A stretch of DNA of 64,000 bases from Lachnoanaerobaculum sanguinis (GCF_033242365.1 NZ_BTHK01000016.1:1-64000), one strand, 5' to 3'; numbered from the stretch's first letter, positions 1 through 7,826 are shown. Numbers and translations: made by a program. Notes: generated by a model from the letters alone, not told the origin.

Positions 1-83
1 GAAGACTACGAGGTAGATAGGGCCAAGATGTAAGTACAGTAATGTATTGAGTTGATGGTTACTAATAGGTCGAGGGTTTAACC
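1..83 (+). rRNA. 23S rRNA, 3' end (partial)
   Basis: The first 83 bases match the conserved 3' terminus of bacterial 23S rRNA, including the universal stretch with ACTAATAGGTCGAGGG at 61-76 and a closing TTTAACC. The gene begins before the window. No 5S rRNA gene can be recognised between its end and the tRNA promoter at 163, so the 5S gene of this operon must lie elsewhere or is absent from this copy. Confidence 0.93.
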
Positions 84-162
84 AAAAGATAGGAAAAAAT
101 TTATAATAGCTCGGAATTTGGTAGGCAGTTTTGAGGGTGCATTCCCTTTTATAAAAAAATAC

Positions 163-191
163 TTGACAATTTATTCTTCACAGAGTAGAAT
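163..191 (+). promoter_or_regulatory. Promoter of the tRNA cluster
   Basis: A perfect -35 box TTGACA (163-168), a 17-base spacer and a -10 box TAGAAT (186-191) lie just upstream of the first tRNA at 204. This gives the tRNA cluster its own strong sigma-A-type promoter, independent of the rRNA operon that ends about 80 bases upstream. Confidence 0.75.
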
Positions 192-203
192 ATCACAGTA
201 TTC

Positions 204-275
204 GGCCCCATGGTCAAGCGGTTAAGACATCGCCCTTTCACGGCGGTAACACGAGTTCAAATCTCGTTGGGGTCA
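204..275 (+). tRNA. tRNA-Glu (anticodon TTC)
   Basis: A 72-base cloverleaf. The acceptor arm GGCCCCA pairs with TGGGGTC, the anticodon loop CTTTCAC carries TTC, and the T arm holds GTTCAAATC. The discriminator is A and CCA is not encoded. It is first in the cluster and starts about 6 bases after the predicted transcription start. Confidence 0.95.
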
Positions 276-294
276 TTGGCGAAAGCCTTTATTG

Positions 295-368
295 GGAGCT
301 TTAGCTCAGTTGGTTAGAGCAATCGGCTCATAACCGATCGGTCCCGGGTTCGAGTCCCTGAAGCTCCA
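295..368 (+). tRNA. tRNA with CAT anticodon (Met, or Ile2)
   Basis: A 74-base cloverleaf with acceptor arm GGAGCTT/AAGCTCC, anticodon stem ATCGG/CCGAT and loop CTCATAA, so the anticodon is CAT. It lacks the three consecutive G-C pairs typical of initiator tRNA. The CAT could be elongator methionine or an isoleucine tRNA read after lysidine modification. The sequence alone does not settle this. CCA is not encoded. Confidence 0.92.
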
Positions 369-395
369 CTGCCCTTAGTTTTCTAAGGGCAATAT

Positions 396-468
396 TCCTT
401 GATAGCTCAGTCGGTAGAGCATGCGGCTGTTAACCGCAGTGTCGTAGGTTCAAGTCCTACTCAGGGAG
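396..468 (+). tRNA. tRNA-Asn (anticodon GTT)
   Basis: A 73-base cloverleaf. The acceptor arm TCCTTGA/TCAGGGA contains one G-U pair, and the anticodon stem GCGGC..CCGCA displays GTT. The T arm contains GGTTCAAGTCC. The discriminator is G and CCA is not encoded. Confidence 0.95.
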
Positions 469-494
469 CTGAGATATTTATATCTTAATATTAT

Positions 495-568
495 GGCCCG
501 ATGGCTCAGTTGGTTAGAGCGCCGCCCTGTCACGGCGGAGGTCGTCGGTTCGAGTCCGATTCGGGTCG
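495..568 (+). tRNA. tRNA-Asp (anticodon GTC)
   Basis: A 74-base cloverleaf with acceptor arm GGCCCGA/TCGGGTC, anticodon loop CTGTCAC displaying GTC, T arm GGTTCGAGTCC and discriminator G. CCA is not encoded. Confidence 0.95.
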
Positions 569-575
569 CTTTTAT

Positions 576-661
576 GCCGCAGTGGCGGAACAGGCAGACG
601 CCCGGGACTTAAAATCCCGTGGGTAGAAATACCCGTACCGGTTCGATTCCGGTCTGCGGCA
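576..661 (+). tRNA. tRNA-Leu (anticodon TAA)
   Basis: An 86-base class II tRNA with a long variable arm (GGGTAGAAATACCC region). The acceptor arm is GCCGCAG/CTGCGGC and the anticodon loop CTTAAAA gives TAA. The discriminator is A and CCA is not encoded. It is the last gene of the cluster and a terminator follows directly. Confidence 0.95.
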
Positions 662-673
662 GTTTGAAATTTA

Positions 674-709
674 GCACAGTCCTTATAATAAAGGATTTGT
701 GCTTTTTTT
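674..709 (+). terminator. Terminator of the tRNA cluster
   Basis: The stem GCACAGTCCTT / AAGGATTTGTGC has a single bulge and is followed by a run of seven T. It lies 12 bases after the last tRNA. Confidence 0.85.
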
Positions 710-742
710 ATGTTTATTTTAATGGTTCTTTGTCAAATGTTG

Positions 743-773
743 GGGTGGGTTGATTTTTAATCCACTCTTTTTT
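743..773 (+). terminator. Possible second terminator
   Basis: GGGTGGGTT (743-751) pairs with AATCCACTC (759-767) through two G-U pairs, and six T follow. It lies 34 bases beyond the first terminator with no gene between, so it may be a back-up terminator. Confidence 0.45.
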
Positions 774-816
774 ATGATCTTATATAAAATGCTGTCAATA
801 ATGTGTCAAAGTAATG

Positions 817-833
817 TATACTAAAATAGTATA
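817..833 (+). promoter_or_regulatory. 17-bp palindrome upstream of adh
   Basis: TATACTAAAATAGTATA is a perfect 7+3+7 inverted repeat. Its centre is about 72 bases before the predicted transcription start of the alcohol dehydrogenase gene, a position suited to an activator. The cognate regulator is unknown. Confidence 0.4.
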
Positions 834-861
834 GAAATACAAAAATAATAATATAAATCTG

Positions 862-890
862 TTGATTTTATTGTATACTTTTGATATAAT
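862..890 (+). promoter_or_regulatory. Promoter of the alcohol dehydrogenase operon
   Basis: The -35 box TTGATT (862-867), a 17-base spacer and a consensus -10 box TATAAT (885-890) lie upstream of the gene. The resulting leader is about 105 bases long. Confidence 0.7.
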
Positions 891-1002
891 ATAGTTAATT
901 CTTTAACAAGAATATGTCCACATAAATGGAGTGGGAGATAGTTTAAACGGTATCATATCCCAAATACCTAAGGACAAAACAATTATACCAGGAGGAAATG
1001 AT

Positions 1003-2064
1003 ATGAAGGGTTATGCAATGCTGAAGATCGGTGAGTCAGGATGGATTGAGAAGGAGAGACCGAAATGCGGTCCTATGGATGCTATATGTAGACCGTTGGC
1101 ACTCGCTATATGTACTTCAGACGTACATACACTTTGGGAAGGTGCTATCGGTGAGCGTCACAACATGATATTGGGACATGAAGGTTGTGCAGAGGTTGTA
1201 GAAGTAGGTGAATTGGTAAAAGATTTTAAACCGGGTGACAGAGTTTTGGTACCTGCAATTACACCTGACTGGAATTCACTTGAGGCTCAGGCAGGATTTT
1301 CTATGCACTCAGGCGGAATGCTTGCAGGATGGAAGTTTTCAAACTTCAAAGACGGTGTATTCTCAGAGTATTTCCATGTAAACGATGCTGACGGAAACCT
1401 TGCTTTACTTCCGTCGAGTATAAATACTGTAGATGCATGTATGCTTTCAGATATGGTTCCTACAGGTTTTCATGGTGCAGAGCTTGCAGATGTTCAGTAC
1501 GGTGATTCAGTTTTAGTAATCGGAATCGGACCTGTAGGTCTTATGTCGGTTGCAGGCGCGGCTCTTCGTGGTGCTTCAAGAATTATCGGTGTAGGAACAA
1601 GAAAAGTTTGCCGTGATACCGCTAAATTCTACGGAGCAACAGAATTCATCGGATACAGAGAAGGACCTATCGATAAGCAGGTTCTTGATATGACCGGAGG
1701 TAAGGGAGTTGATAAGATTATCATTGCAGGCGGTACTGTAGATACATTCGCAGAGGCTGTTAAATGTCTTAAGCCGGGCGGAAGAATCGGAAATGTAAAC
1801 TACCTTGGTGAAGGTGAGAGCATTGCTATTCCACGTGTAGAGTGGGGAGTAGGAATGGGACATAAACTTATCAATGGAGGTCTTATGCCGGGTGGTAGAC
1901 TTCGTATGGAGAAGCTCGGTTCATTGGTAGCTGCAGGTAAGCTTGACCTTGCACCTCTTAGCAGCCATGTATTTAACGGATTCGATCATATCGAAGAAGC
2001 TTTGTTCTTGATGAGAGATAAGCCGGAAGATCTTATTAAGCCTGTAGTTAAGATAGAAGATTAA
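1003..2064 (+). CDS. adh: NADP-dependent secondary alcohol dehydrogenase, zinc type
   Basis: The product is a 353-residue medium-chain dehydrogenase that interconverts secondary alcohols and ketones (isopropanol/acetone type). By recall it closely resembles the clostridial and Thermoanaerobacter secondary alcohol dehydrogenases along its length. The catalytic zinc ligands are Cys37, His59 and Glu60 in a GHE motif, with the family's later Asp in HVNDADGN. The Rossmann motif GIGPVG and the following GVGTRK, with Arg after a hydroxyl residue, indicate NADP(H) preference. The ATG at 1003 was chosen because GGAGGA lies 6 bases upstream. An in-frame ATG at 931 has no ribosome site. A CobW-type GTPase starts 4 bases downstream. 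Likely role: redox balancing in fermentation. Confidence 0.93.
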   Translation: MKGYAMLKIGESGWIEKERPKCGPMDAICRPLALAICTSDVHTLWEGAIGERHNMILGHEGCAEVVEVGELVKDFKPGDRVLVPAITPDWNSLEAQAGFSMHSGGMLAGWKFSNFKDGVFSEYFHVNDADGNLALLPSSINTVDACMLSDMVPTGFHGAELADVQYGDSVLVIGIGPVGLMSVAGAALRGASRIIGVGTRKVCRDTAKFYGATEFIGYREGPIDKQVLDMTGGKGVDKIIIAGGTVDTFAEAVKCLKPGGRIGNVNYLGEGESIAIPRVEWGVGMGHKLINGGLMPGGRLRMEKLGSLVAAGKLDLAPLSSHVFNGFDHIEEALFLMRDKPEDLIKPVVKIED

Positions 2065-2068
2065 TCCC

Positions 2069-3007
2069 ATGGATATCTTGATTGTATCCGGTTTTTTAGG
2101 GGCCGGGAAAACTACATTTATAAAGGCTCTTTCAAAAAAGACCGGTAAGGAATTTGCCATTCTGGAAAATGAATACTCAGATCTTGGTGTAGACGGTGAA
2201 AGGCTTCAAGATTCGACTATAAATATCTGGGAACTGACGGAGGGATGCATATGCTGTTCTACAAAACAGGATTTTGCACAGTCGGTTTTAACCATTGCAA
2301 ATACTATTTCTCCTGACTATTTGGTTGTAGAGCCGACAGGTGTGGCTAAGCTTGGAAATATAATCAAGAATCTGCAAAGGATAGAATATGAAAAAATAAG
2401 ACTCTTATCCCCGATATGTATATTGGATATAGAGGGGATAAGAAGCTACGGCAATGAATTTCCGGATATATTCAAAGATCAGATATGCAGTGCAGGTCAG
2501 GTAATACTTTCAAAGACTGAAAACCTTTCAGAGAGAGAAAGAGCTTCACTGATAAACGAGGTTAAAAGTATAGATCCGGAATCTGTTGTAACGGACAGAC
2601 ATTATTCGGAGTACCGGACGGAGTGGTGGGATGAGATTCTCTGCACTTATCCGGACGGAAGTAAAAAGATTGTACAAAAAACTGATGATACATCGGATAT
2701 GCTTGATACATTTTCTTTATCTGAAGTAAAGGCATCAGGTATAGGAAGCTTTGTATGTTTTATGGAAAATATTATAAGGGGAGAATATGGTGATATTGTC
2801 AGGGCTAAGGGCAATATATCAACAGATTCAGGAAACATCACTTTTGATGTGGCAGGCGGCAGATATGCACTTCTTTTAACAGAATCTTCTGAGGATTCAA
2901 AAGCTGTATTTATAGGAAACAGAATCAGAAAACAAAAAATAAGAAAAGTATTATTTGAAAATTCTAAGAATGTAAAGATACTGCCGTTTGGGGCGCATAA
3001 AAGATAA
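2069..3007 (+). CDS. CobW/G3E-family GTPase (putative metal chaperone)
   Basis: A 312-residue P-loop GTPase of the CobW branch of G3E proteins. It shows the Walker A motif GFLGAGKTT near the N-terminus, the switch motif ENEYSDLGVD, and the CobW metal site GCICCS (CxCC) at about residues 52-57. The Asp and Glu of EPTG follow. A C-terminal CobW_C-like domain is plausible. Members of this family insert or deliver metals, often zinc. The gene begins 4 bases after the zinc alcohol dehydrogenase stop with little ribosome site of its own, so translational coupling is likely. Delivery of zinc to the dehydrogenase is inferred from position only. A cobalt or nickel role cannot be excluded. Confidence 0.85.
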   Translation: MDILIVSGFLGAGKTTFIKALSKKTGKEFAILENEYSDLGVDGERLQDSTINIWELTEGCICCSTKQDFAQSVLTIANTISPDYLVVEPTGVAKLGNIIKNLQRIEYEKIRLLSPICILDIEGIRSYGNEFPDIFKDQICSAGQVILSKTENLSERERASLINEVKSIDPESVVTDRHYSEYRTEWWDEILCTYPDGSKKIVQKTDDTSDMLDTFSLSEVKASGIGSFVCFMENIIRGEYGDIVRAKGNISTDSGNITFDVAGGRYALLLTESSEDSKAVFIGNRIRKQKIRKVLFENSKNVKILPFGAHKR

Positions 3008-3031
3008 AAGGGCTGATTGTCGGCCCTTTTT
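3006..3031 (+). terminator. Terminator between convergent genes
   Basis: The stem AAAAGGGCTG / CGGCCCTTTT with a short loop is followed by T. Its A-rich left arm also lets it act on the leftward transcript of the DMT transporter gene. Confidence 0.8.
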
Positions 3032-3053
3032 GCTTTAATAAAATATATCCGAT

Positions 3054-3920
3054 TCAATTCTTAAGAATTTTAGGTAAAACTTCGGACAGTATAAATGAAA
3101 ATATTACAATTGCTCCACCTATAATGAGATTCGGAGTAAAAGACTCGTGTAAAAGTATTATTCCCATAACAGCAGCCATCACACTTTCAAGAGAGAGCAA
3201 TACTCCGCTTGTTGTTGCGGATACATGTTTCATACCGTACAGTATTAAAAAGAAAGGTAAGGTTGTACAAAATACGGTAAGATATATTAACTGAAAGCTG
3301 TCTGAAAGATTTAAGGCAAAACTGTTATTTCCGATTAAAACTAATGACAGGATAGAAAGAACGGCTGTAGTGGAAACCTGCAATACATTCAATATTCCGG
3401 AATCATAAAGTTTTGAGTACTTAGATGAAATAACAATATACAAAGCATAGTCAACAGCACAAAGTATGCAATATATATCACCGATATGAAAGCTTCCAAG
3501 ATTATTACCTAAAATAAAGAATACGCCTATCATGCAGGTGACTGAAACAATTATATCGGATAATGAGGGTCTTCTTCTCATTATAAGAAGGTATGCAAGG
3601 GGCAGGAGTATAATATATGATGCAATAAGTAAAGATGAACGTGAGGTTGTTGTATACTGTAAGCCGACTGTAAATGTAAAAAATTCTCCGAAAAGAAATA
3701 TACCCATTATTATACCTGCTTTTAATATTTTAAAATTTATCTTCAATAGCTTTTTATTATAAATAAATACAAGTATTATTGCTGCAAAAGAAAATCTTAA
3801 AGACAATATCATATAAGGTGACACATCTTCTAAAAGCTGTTTTACAAAAATATAGGCTGAAGCCCAGAAAAATGTAGCAGTAAATAATGCAACAAAAGCC
3901 GGAATCTTTTCTCTATTCAT
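3054..3920 (-). CDS. DMT-superfamily (EamA) permease
   Basis: A 288-residue integral membrane protein with about ten hydrophobic segments arranged as two EamA halves. The first half begins FVALFTATFFWASAYIF and the second opens near GDIYCILCAVDYALYIV. Proteins of this family export or import small metabolites such as amino acids, but the substrate cannot be read from sequence. The start at 3920 follows a GGGGGA ribosome site. It is transcribed toward the CobW gene and shares a terminator with it, and it stands alone. Confidence 0.85.
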   Translation of the reverse strand: MNREKIPAFVALFTATFFWASAYIFVKQLLEDVSPYMILSLRFSFAAIILVFIYNKKLLKINFKILKAGIIMGIFLFGEFFTFTVGLQYTTTSRSSLLIASYIILLPLAYLLIMRRRPSLSDIIVSVTCMIGVFFILGNNLGSFHIGDIYCILCAVDYALYIVISSKYSKLYDSGILNVLQVSTTAVLSILSLVLIGNNSFALNLSDSFQLIYLTVFCTTLPFFLILYGMKHVSATTSGVLLSLESVMAAVMGIILLHESFTPNLIIGGAIVIFSFILSEVLPKILKN

Positions 3921-4064
3921 TTTATTCCCCCAAATAATAAAAAAATATTGATATAAGCTTTATTATAACGCATATTTGTTGTAAAATATATATTTCCTAA
4001 AACAACTTTTTAGACTATCAAGCTGAATGATGTATACAATAAACAAAATAAATACTTGTTTGTT

Positions 4065-4106
4065 TTAACATCGGTTACAGATTTTTTGTTGTACTCAAAC
4101 TAGAAT
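4065..4106 (+). promoter_or_regulatory. Crp/Fnr-type operator and -10 box of the Hcp-linked operon
   Basis: TTAAC (4065-4069), spacer ATCG and GTTAC (4074-4078) form a 5-4-5 palindrome. The -10-like TAGAAT lies at 4101-4106. The operator centre is 32 bases from the centre of the -10 box, equal to about -41.5 from the start site, the class II activator position. There is no good -35 box. The same arrangement precedes hcp at 7785-7826, and both sites continue with AG after GTTAC. The likely regulator is the Crp/Fnr protein encoded at 7097. Confidence 0.72.
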
Positions 4107-4125
4107 ATGATTTACCTATAGTATT

Positions 4126-4148
4126 AGCCGGGACTTACTTATCCGGCT
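4126..4148 (+). promoter_or_regulatory. Leader hairpin
   Basis: AGCCGG (4126-4131) pairs with CCGGCT (4143-4148) across an 11-base loop, followed by TTGTTT. It sits between the predicted start site and the ribosome site of the 4175 gene. It could be a weak attenuator or an mRNA-stabilising hairpin. Confidence 0.45.
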
Positions 4149-4174
4149 TTGTTTAATCAGTTAAAGGAGTTTAT

Positions 4175-5395
4175 ATGAATAAATACTTTGATATAAAAGA
4201 TAAAGTATATGATGTTACAGAAAAGTACCCGGAGCTTATAGAAGTATTGGCAGGTGCAGGATTTGAGAATTTAAAGAATGATATGATGAGAAAATCAATG
4301 GGAAAACTTCTCAGTCTTGAAACCGCTTTAAAGAGTAAGAATATTAATGTTGAGGTATTTGAAAAGCAACTCGTAGAGGCCATTGAGAGAAAGACTGTAA
4401 TGTCTGATAATAACGGTATTGTAAGAAATCAGGATGAAAATGCAAAGACCTCTATAAAGGGAATATTGCCATGTCCTGTAAGAATGCAGTTTATAGAAAA
4501 GTTTGAAAAGTTTGTGGAAAGTCAGGACTATGAAATAAACTACAATCTGAATGCCGCAAGTATGGGAATGGAAGTTATTGAAGAAGAAATAAGGAATGCA
4601 AAGACGGAAGACGATTTGTCGGATGTATATATGTCGGCAGGATTTAATTTGTTTTTTGATAAGAAGTTGATGGGCAAGTTTAGAGATAAGGGTGTTTTTG
4701 TAGATTATAGACAGGGAAAATTAAATAAATCTCTAGATAACGGAATGATTTCCTTAAAGGATCCGAAAGGAGAATATTCTATAATAGGCGTTGTTCCTGC
4801 AATTTTTATTGTAAATAAGGATGTACTTGGAGACAGAAGTTTGCCAACCTCATGGGAGGATCTGTTTAAGCCTGAATTTGAAAACTCCATAGCGCTTCCT
4901 ACTTCGGATTTGGATATGTTTAATGCGATTATGCTTGGAATATATTCAAATTACGGAAGAAAAGCTGTTGAGGCGCTTGGAAGAGGTCTTTTAAAGTCTA
5001 TGCATCCGGCACAGATGGTAAAGACAGGAGGAAGAAAAGATTTCAATACACCTGCAGTAAGTATTATGCCTTATTTCTTCTCAAAGACCATAAAGGAAAA
5101 TTCAAACCTTACAGTGGTTTGGCCAAAGGACGGAGCTATAATAAGTCCTGTATTCCTTTTGACAAGAAAGAAAAACTATGATAACAGTAAGCCTTTAATA
5201 GATTTTCTCTTATCAAAAGAAGTGGCGGATATATTGGGTGCAGACGGTAAATTCCCACAGACAAATCCTGAATATGATAATAAACTTGCAGAAGATCAAA
5301 ACTTCCTTTGGGCAGGATGGGAGTTTATTCATTCAAATGATATCGGGGAAATCCTTTCAAATACTGAAAAATGGTTTTACGGTCAGACAGAATAA
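4175..5395 (+). CDS. Solute-binding-like protein with N-terminal DUF1858-like domain, no signal peptide
   Basis: The product has 406 residues. Residues 4-72 form a helical module (EKYPELIEVLAGAGF and so on) like DUF1858, the domain that also ends Hcp, but without its CxxC. From about residue 95 the chain looks like a periplasmic binding protein of the iron/spermidine class: a lobe with NLNAASMGME, then VPAIFIVNKDVL, SWEDLFKPEFENSIALP and a C-terminal lobe. No signal sequence or lipobox is present, so it should be cytosolic, which is unusual for this fold. A single Cys lies in GILPCPVRMQF. The start follows AAAGGAG. It is the first gene of an operon with a GTPase, an ABC ATPase and a Crp/Fnr regulator, and no membrane permease is present. 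The ligand is unknown. Confidence 0.8.
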   Translation: MNKYFDIKDKVYDVTEKYPELIEVLAGAGFENLKNDMMRKSMGKLLSLETALKSKNINVEVFEKQLVEAIERKTVMSDNNGIVRNQDENAKTSIKGILPCPVRMQFIEKFEKFVESQDYEINYNLNAASMGMEVIEEEIRNAKTEDDLSDVYMSAGFNLFFDKKLMGKFRDKGVFVDYRQGKLNKSLDNGMISLKDPKGEYSIIGVVPAIFIVNKDVLGDRSLPTSWEDLFKPEFENSIALPTSDLDMFNAIMLGIYSNYGRKAVEALGRGLLKSMHPAQMVKTGGRKDFNTPAVSIMPYFFSKTIKENSNLTVVWPKDGAIISPVFLLTRKKNYDNSKPLIDFLLSKEVADILGADGKFPQTNPEYDNKLAEDQNFLWAGWEFIHSNDIGEILSNTEKWFYGQTE

Positions 5396-5409
5396 GGAGA
5401 GATTAATAT

Positions 5410-6108
5410 ATGAATTTAGTTATATTTTCAGGCCCTCCTTCGTCGGGAAAAACCTCGGTTATTTTAAAAACTATTGAAGCAATGAAGGATAGAGGTATAA
5501 AGGCGGGAGTTGTAAAGTTTGACTGTTTATATACCGATGACGATATAATATATGAAAAGGCAAACATTCCTGTAAAGAAAGGACTTTCGGGAGGACTTTG
5601 TCCCGATCATTTCTTTGCATCAAATATCGAAGATGTTGTGAAATGGGGAAGGGAACAAGGTCTGGATCTGCTTATTACAGAGTCGGCAGGACTTTGTAAT
5701 CGATGTTCACCTTATATTACAGATATAAAAGGTGTATGTGTAATAGATAATCTCTCAGGTATAAATACACCTAAAAAAATAGGACCTATGTTAAAGGCGG
5801 CGGATATCGTAGTCATAACAAAGGGAGATATAGTAAGTCAGGCGGAGAGAGAAGTATTCAGCGGTAGAGTGAGTGCGGTAAATCCGAGAGCCATGGTAAT
5901 GAATGTAAACGGACTCAGCGGTCAGGGTGCATTCGAGTTGTCTACATTAATATATGACAATGAAGTAAATATTGAGTCGGTACAGGGAATGAAACTCAGG
6001 TTTGCAATGCCTTCGGCAATGTGTTCTTATTGTCTGGGAGAAACCAGAATAGGAGAAGATTACCAATTAGGTAATACCAAGAAGATGCAATGGGAGGCAA
6101 ATAAATGA
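5410..6108 (+). CDS. Cysteine-rich G3E/HypB-like GTPase
   Basis: A 232-residue P-loop protein of the SIMIBI class (HypB/UreG/CobW relatives). The Walker A motif GPPSSGKT is at 8-15 and the guanine-specificity motif TKGD at 137-140. Two CxxC pairs, CNRC (96-99) and CSYC (205-208), plus Cys39, Cys64 and Cys110, suggest binding of a metal or an Fe-S cluster. HypB and UreG use GTP to load nickel into enzymes, and a comparable loading role is possible here but unproven. The start follows AAGGAGAG, 14 bases after the previous stop. The end overlaps the next gene by ATGA. By context it belongs to the Hcp-linked set. Confidence 0.8.
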   Translation: MNLVIFSGPPSSGKTSVILKTIEAMKDRGIKAGVVKFDCLYTDDDIIYEKANIPVKKGLSGGLCPDHFFASNIEDVVKWGREQGLDLLITESAGLCNRCSPYITDIKGVCVIDNLSGINTPKKIGPMLKAADIVVITKGDIVSQAEREVFSGRVSAVNPRAMVMNVNGLSGQGAFELSTLIYDNEVNIESVQGMKLRFAMPSAMCSYCLGETRIGEDYQLGNTKKMQWEANK

Positions 6109-7139
6109 GTGAAATAAAATTAAAAGAGTTACTGGAAAAATATCCTTTTGCTGCAGATTTCTTTGAGAGCGCAGGCTTTGATATCACTGAAAGTTTGGAT
6201 GCAACTTTTTCTGAATTTTTGGATGGATTTACCGAAGAAGAACTTGAAGAAACAGCAATAAATAAGGATGAATTAAAAATCCGGCTTGACATATTCATCA
6301 AGCAAATGCTACAATTCCTTGGTGATAATAAAGAAAAAATAGAAAGTTTAACTATTTTTCCAGGTCATAACAAAAGTGGAGAAAAAGAAAATTGTGAAAA
6401 ATTTGACATTTTTTCTTCACAAATTGTGTCTATAGTTGGACCTACAGGATCCGGAAAGAGTAGATTGTTGGCTGACATTGAATGGGCAGCACAAAATGAT
6501 ACCCCTACCGGTAGAACCATATATATAAATGGTAAAAAGCCGGATCCGAAATGGCGATATTCTACAAATAATAAATTAGTTGCACAATTGTCACAAAATA
6601 TGAACTTTGTTATGGATCTTACAGCCCGTGAATTTATAACTATGCATGCGGAAAGCAGAATGGTCGAAGATATCGATACTGTAGTTGAGAAGATCCTACA
6701 TGAAGCAAATAAACTTGCCGGAGAAAGTTTTGCACCGGAGACAGCAGTTACAGCTCTAAGCGGAGGTCAATCCAGAGCTCTTATGATTGCCGATACTGCA
6801 GTGCTGAGTTCTTCACCCATCGTTTTGATTGATGAGATTGAAAATGCCGGAATAGACAGAAAGAAGGCTTTAGACCTTTTGATATCACAGGATAAGATAG
6901 TCCTTATGGCTACTCATGATCCTCTGTTGGCATTGATGGCGGATAAGAGAATCGTTATCAAAAACGGCGGAATTGATAAGATAATAGAAACTACGGCAGA
7001 AGAAAAAGAAGTTTTAGTGCAACTGAATTATATTGACGGAATTATGCAAGAATCTAGAAAAAGGTTGCGTGCGGGTATGACGCTTGAAGGAGATATATGT
7101 CAGGAAGTTATACACAGTCCCCACTCTTTAGGGGAATGA
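6105..7139 (+). CDS. ABC ATPase with N-terminal DUF1858-like domain
   Basis: The product has 344 residues. Residues 1-70 form a DUF1858-like helical module (LLEKYPFAADFFESAGFDI) lacking the CxxC. An ABC nucleotide-binding domain follows with Walker A GPTGSGKS (112-119), a Q-loop region near QLSQNMNF, an intact signature LSGGQ (218-222), Walker B IVLIDE (239-244) and the switch His in ATHDP (271). All motifs needed for ATP hydrolysis are present. There is no transmembrane segment and no permease gene nearby, so it probably acts on a soluble partner rather than as an importer. It overlaps the GTPase gene by 4 bases and the regulator gene by 43. Confidence 0.82.
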   Translation: MSEIKLKELLEKYPFAADFFESAGFDITESLDATFSEFLDGFTEEELEETAINKDELKIRLDIFIKQMLQFLGDNKEKIESLTIFPGHNKSGEKENCEKFDIFSSQIVSIVGPTGSGKSRLLADIEWAAQNDTPTGRTIYINGKKPDPKWRYSTNNKLVAQLSQNMNFVMDLTAREFITMHAESRMVEDIDTVVEKILHEANKLAGESFAPETAVTALSGGQSRALMIADTAVLSSSPIVLIDEIENAGIDRKKALDLLISQDKIVLMATHDPLLALMADKRIVIKNGGIDKIIETTAEEKEVLVQLNYIDGIMQESRKRLRAGMTLEGDICQEVIHSPHSLGE

Positions 7140-7768
7140 CTGAAGAAGAGATAGAGCTTTGCCTAAAAGAGGCAAAGGCCGATATCCTCGGTTTCAGAAA
7201 AGGTGAGATGATTTTCAATCAGGGAGACAAACCAAGATACATTACCATGTTGGTTGAGGGTAGTGTATCTGTAGGAAATGACTCCGTGAACGGAAAAAGA
7301 AGTATATTAGGTATGTTTTCAAACCCCGGAGAGCTTTTCGGAGAGGTTTTTTTGTTTTTAAATCATGATGAGTATGCAAATTATGCATGTGCAAGTTCGC
7401 CAAGTAAGATTTTGGAGATACCCAAAGAGTATCTTACAAGACTTGGGGATAAGCCTTCAGCACTTCAAAATAAAATGCTCTCAAATTTGCTCACAATATT
7501 TGCGGAGAGGACATACTATTTAAATAACAGATTACAGGTGCTGTCATGTTCAACATTGAAGCAAAAGATTGCAAGATTTATATTGCAGAATATGAATGAC
7601 AGAGACAGAGTTACTTTAAAGATGAGTAGAGAAGAGTTTGCGGACTTTTTAAATGCCGCAAGACCTTCACTCTCAAGAGAACTTATGAAAATGCAGGAAG
7701 ACGGCTATATAAAGGTTGTGAGAAAAGACCTTATAGTAAAAAATCTGGAGGGACTGAAAAGTCTTTAA
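7097..7768 (+). CDS. Crp/Fnr-family regulator (HcpR-like)
   Basis: The product has 223 residues: a cyclic-nucleotide-binding-type beta-barrel (about 10-125), a long dimer helix, then a winged helix with SREEFADFLNAARPSLSREL as the DNA-reading part. It lacks the N-terminal cysteine cluster of Fnr. Position next to hcp suggests the HcpR group, which responds to nitric oxide and activates hcp (family knowledge applied by inference). The start at 7097 is supported by AAGGAG 4 bases upstream. An alternative ATG at 7136 overlaps the upstream stop as ATGA but has a poorer site. As the last gene of the operon it would be autoregulated through the operator at 4065. Confidence 0.87.
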   Translation: MSGSYTQSPLFRGMTEEEIELCLKEAKADILGFRKGEMIFNQGDKPRYITMLVEGSVSVGNDSVNGKRSILGMFSNPGELFGEVFLFLNHDEYANYACASSPSKILEIPKEYLTRLGDKPSALQNKMLSNLLTIFAERTYYLNNRLQVLSCSTLKQKIARFILQNMNDRDRVTLKMSREEFADFLNAARPSLSRELMKMQEDGYIKVVRKDLIVKNLEGLKSL

Positions 7769-7784
7769 AAAAAAACATTGCTCA

Positions 7785-7826
7785 GTAACCAAAGTTACAG
7801 TTTTTAGATTTTCTTTCTGTTATTAT
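7785..7826 (+). promoter_or_regulatory. Crp/Fnr-type operator and -10 box of hcp
   Basis: GTAAC (7785-7789), spacer CAAA and GTTAC (7794-7798) form a 5-4-5 palindrome. The -10-like TATTAT lies at 7821-7826. The centre-to-centre distance is 32 bases, identical to the site at 4065-4106. No -35 box is apparent, which fits activation from -41.5. Confidence 0.75.

Noticed and set aside
83..162. A possible 5S rRNA gene between 23S and the tRNAs
   Set aside because: The stretch is too short (about 120 bases to the first tRNA, and part of it is the tRNA promoter) and shows none of the conserved 5S helices.
931..1002. An N-terminal extension of the alcohol dehydrogenase from ATG 931
   Set aside because: There is no ribosome site there, the extra residues do not match the family, and GGAGGA precedes the ATG at 1003.
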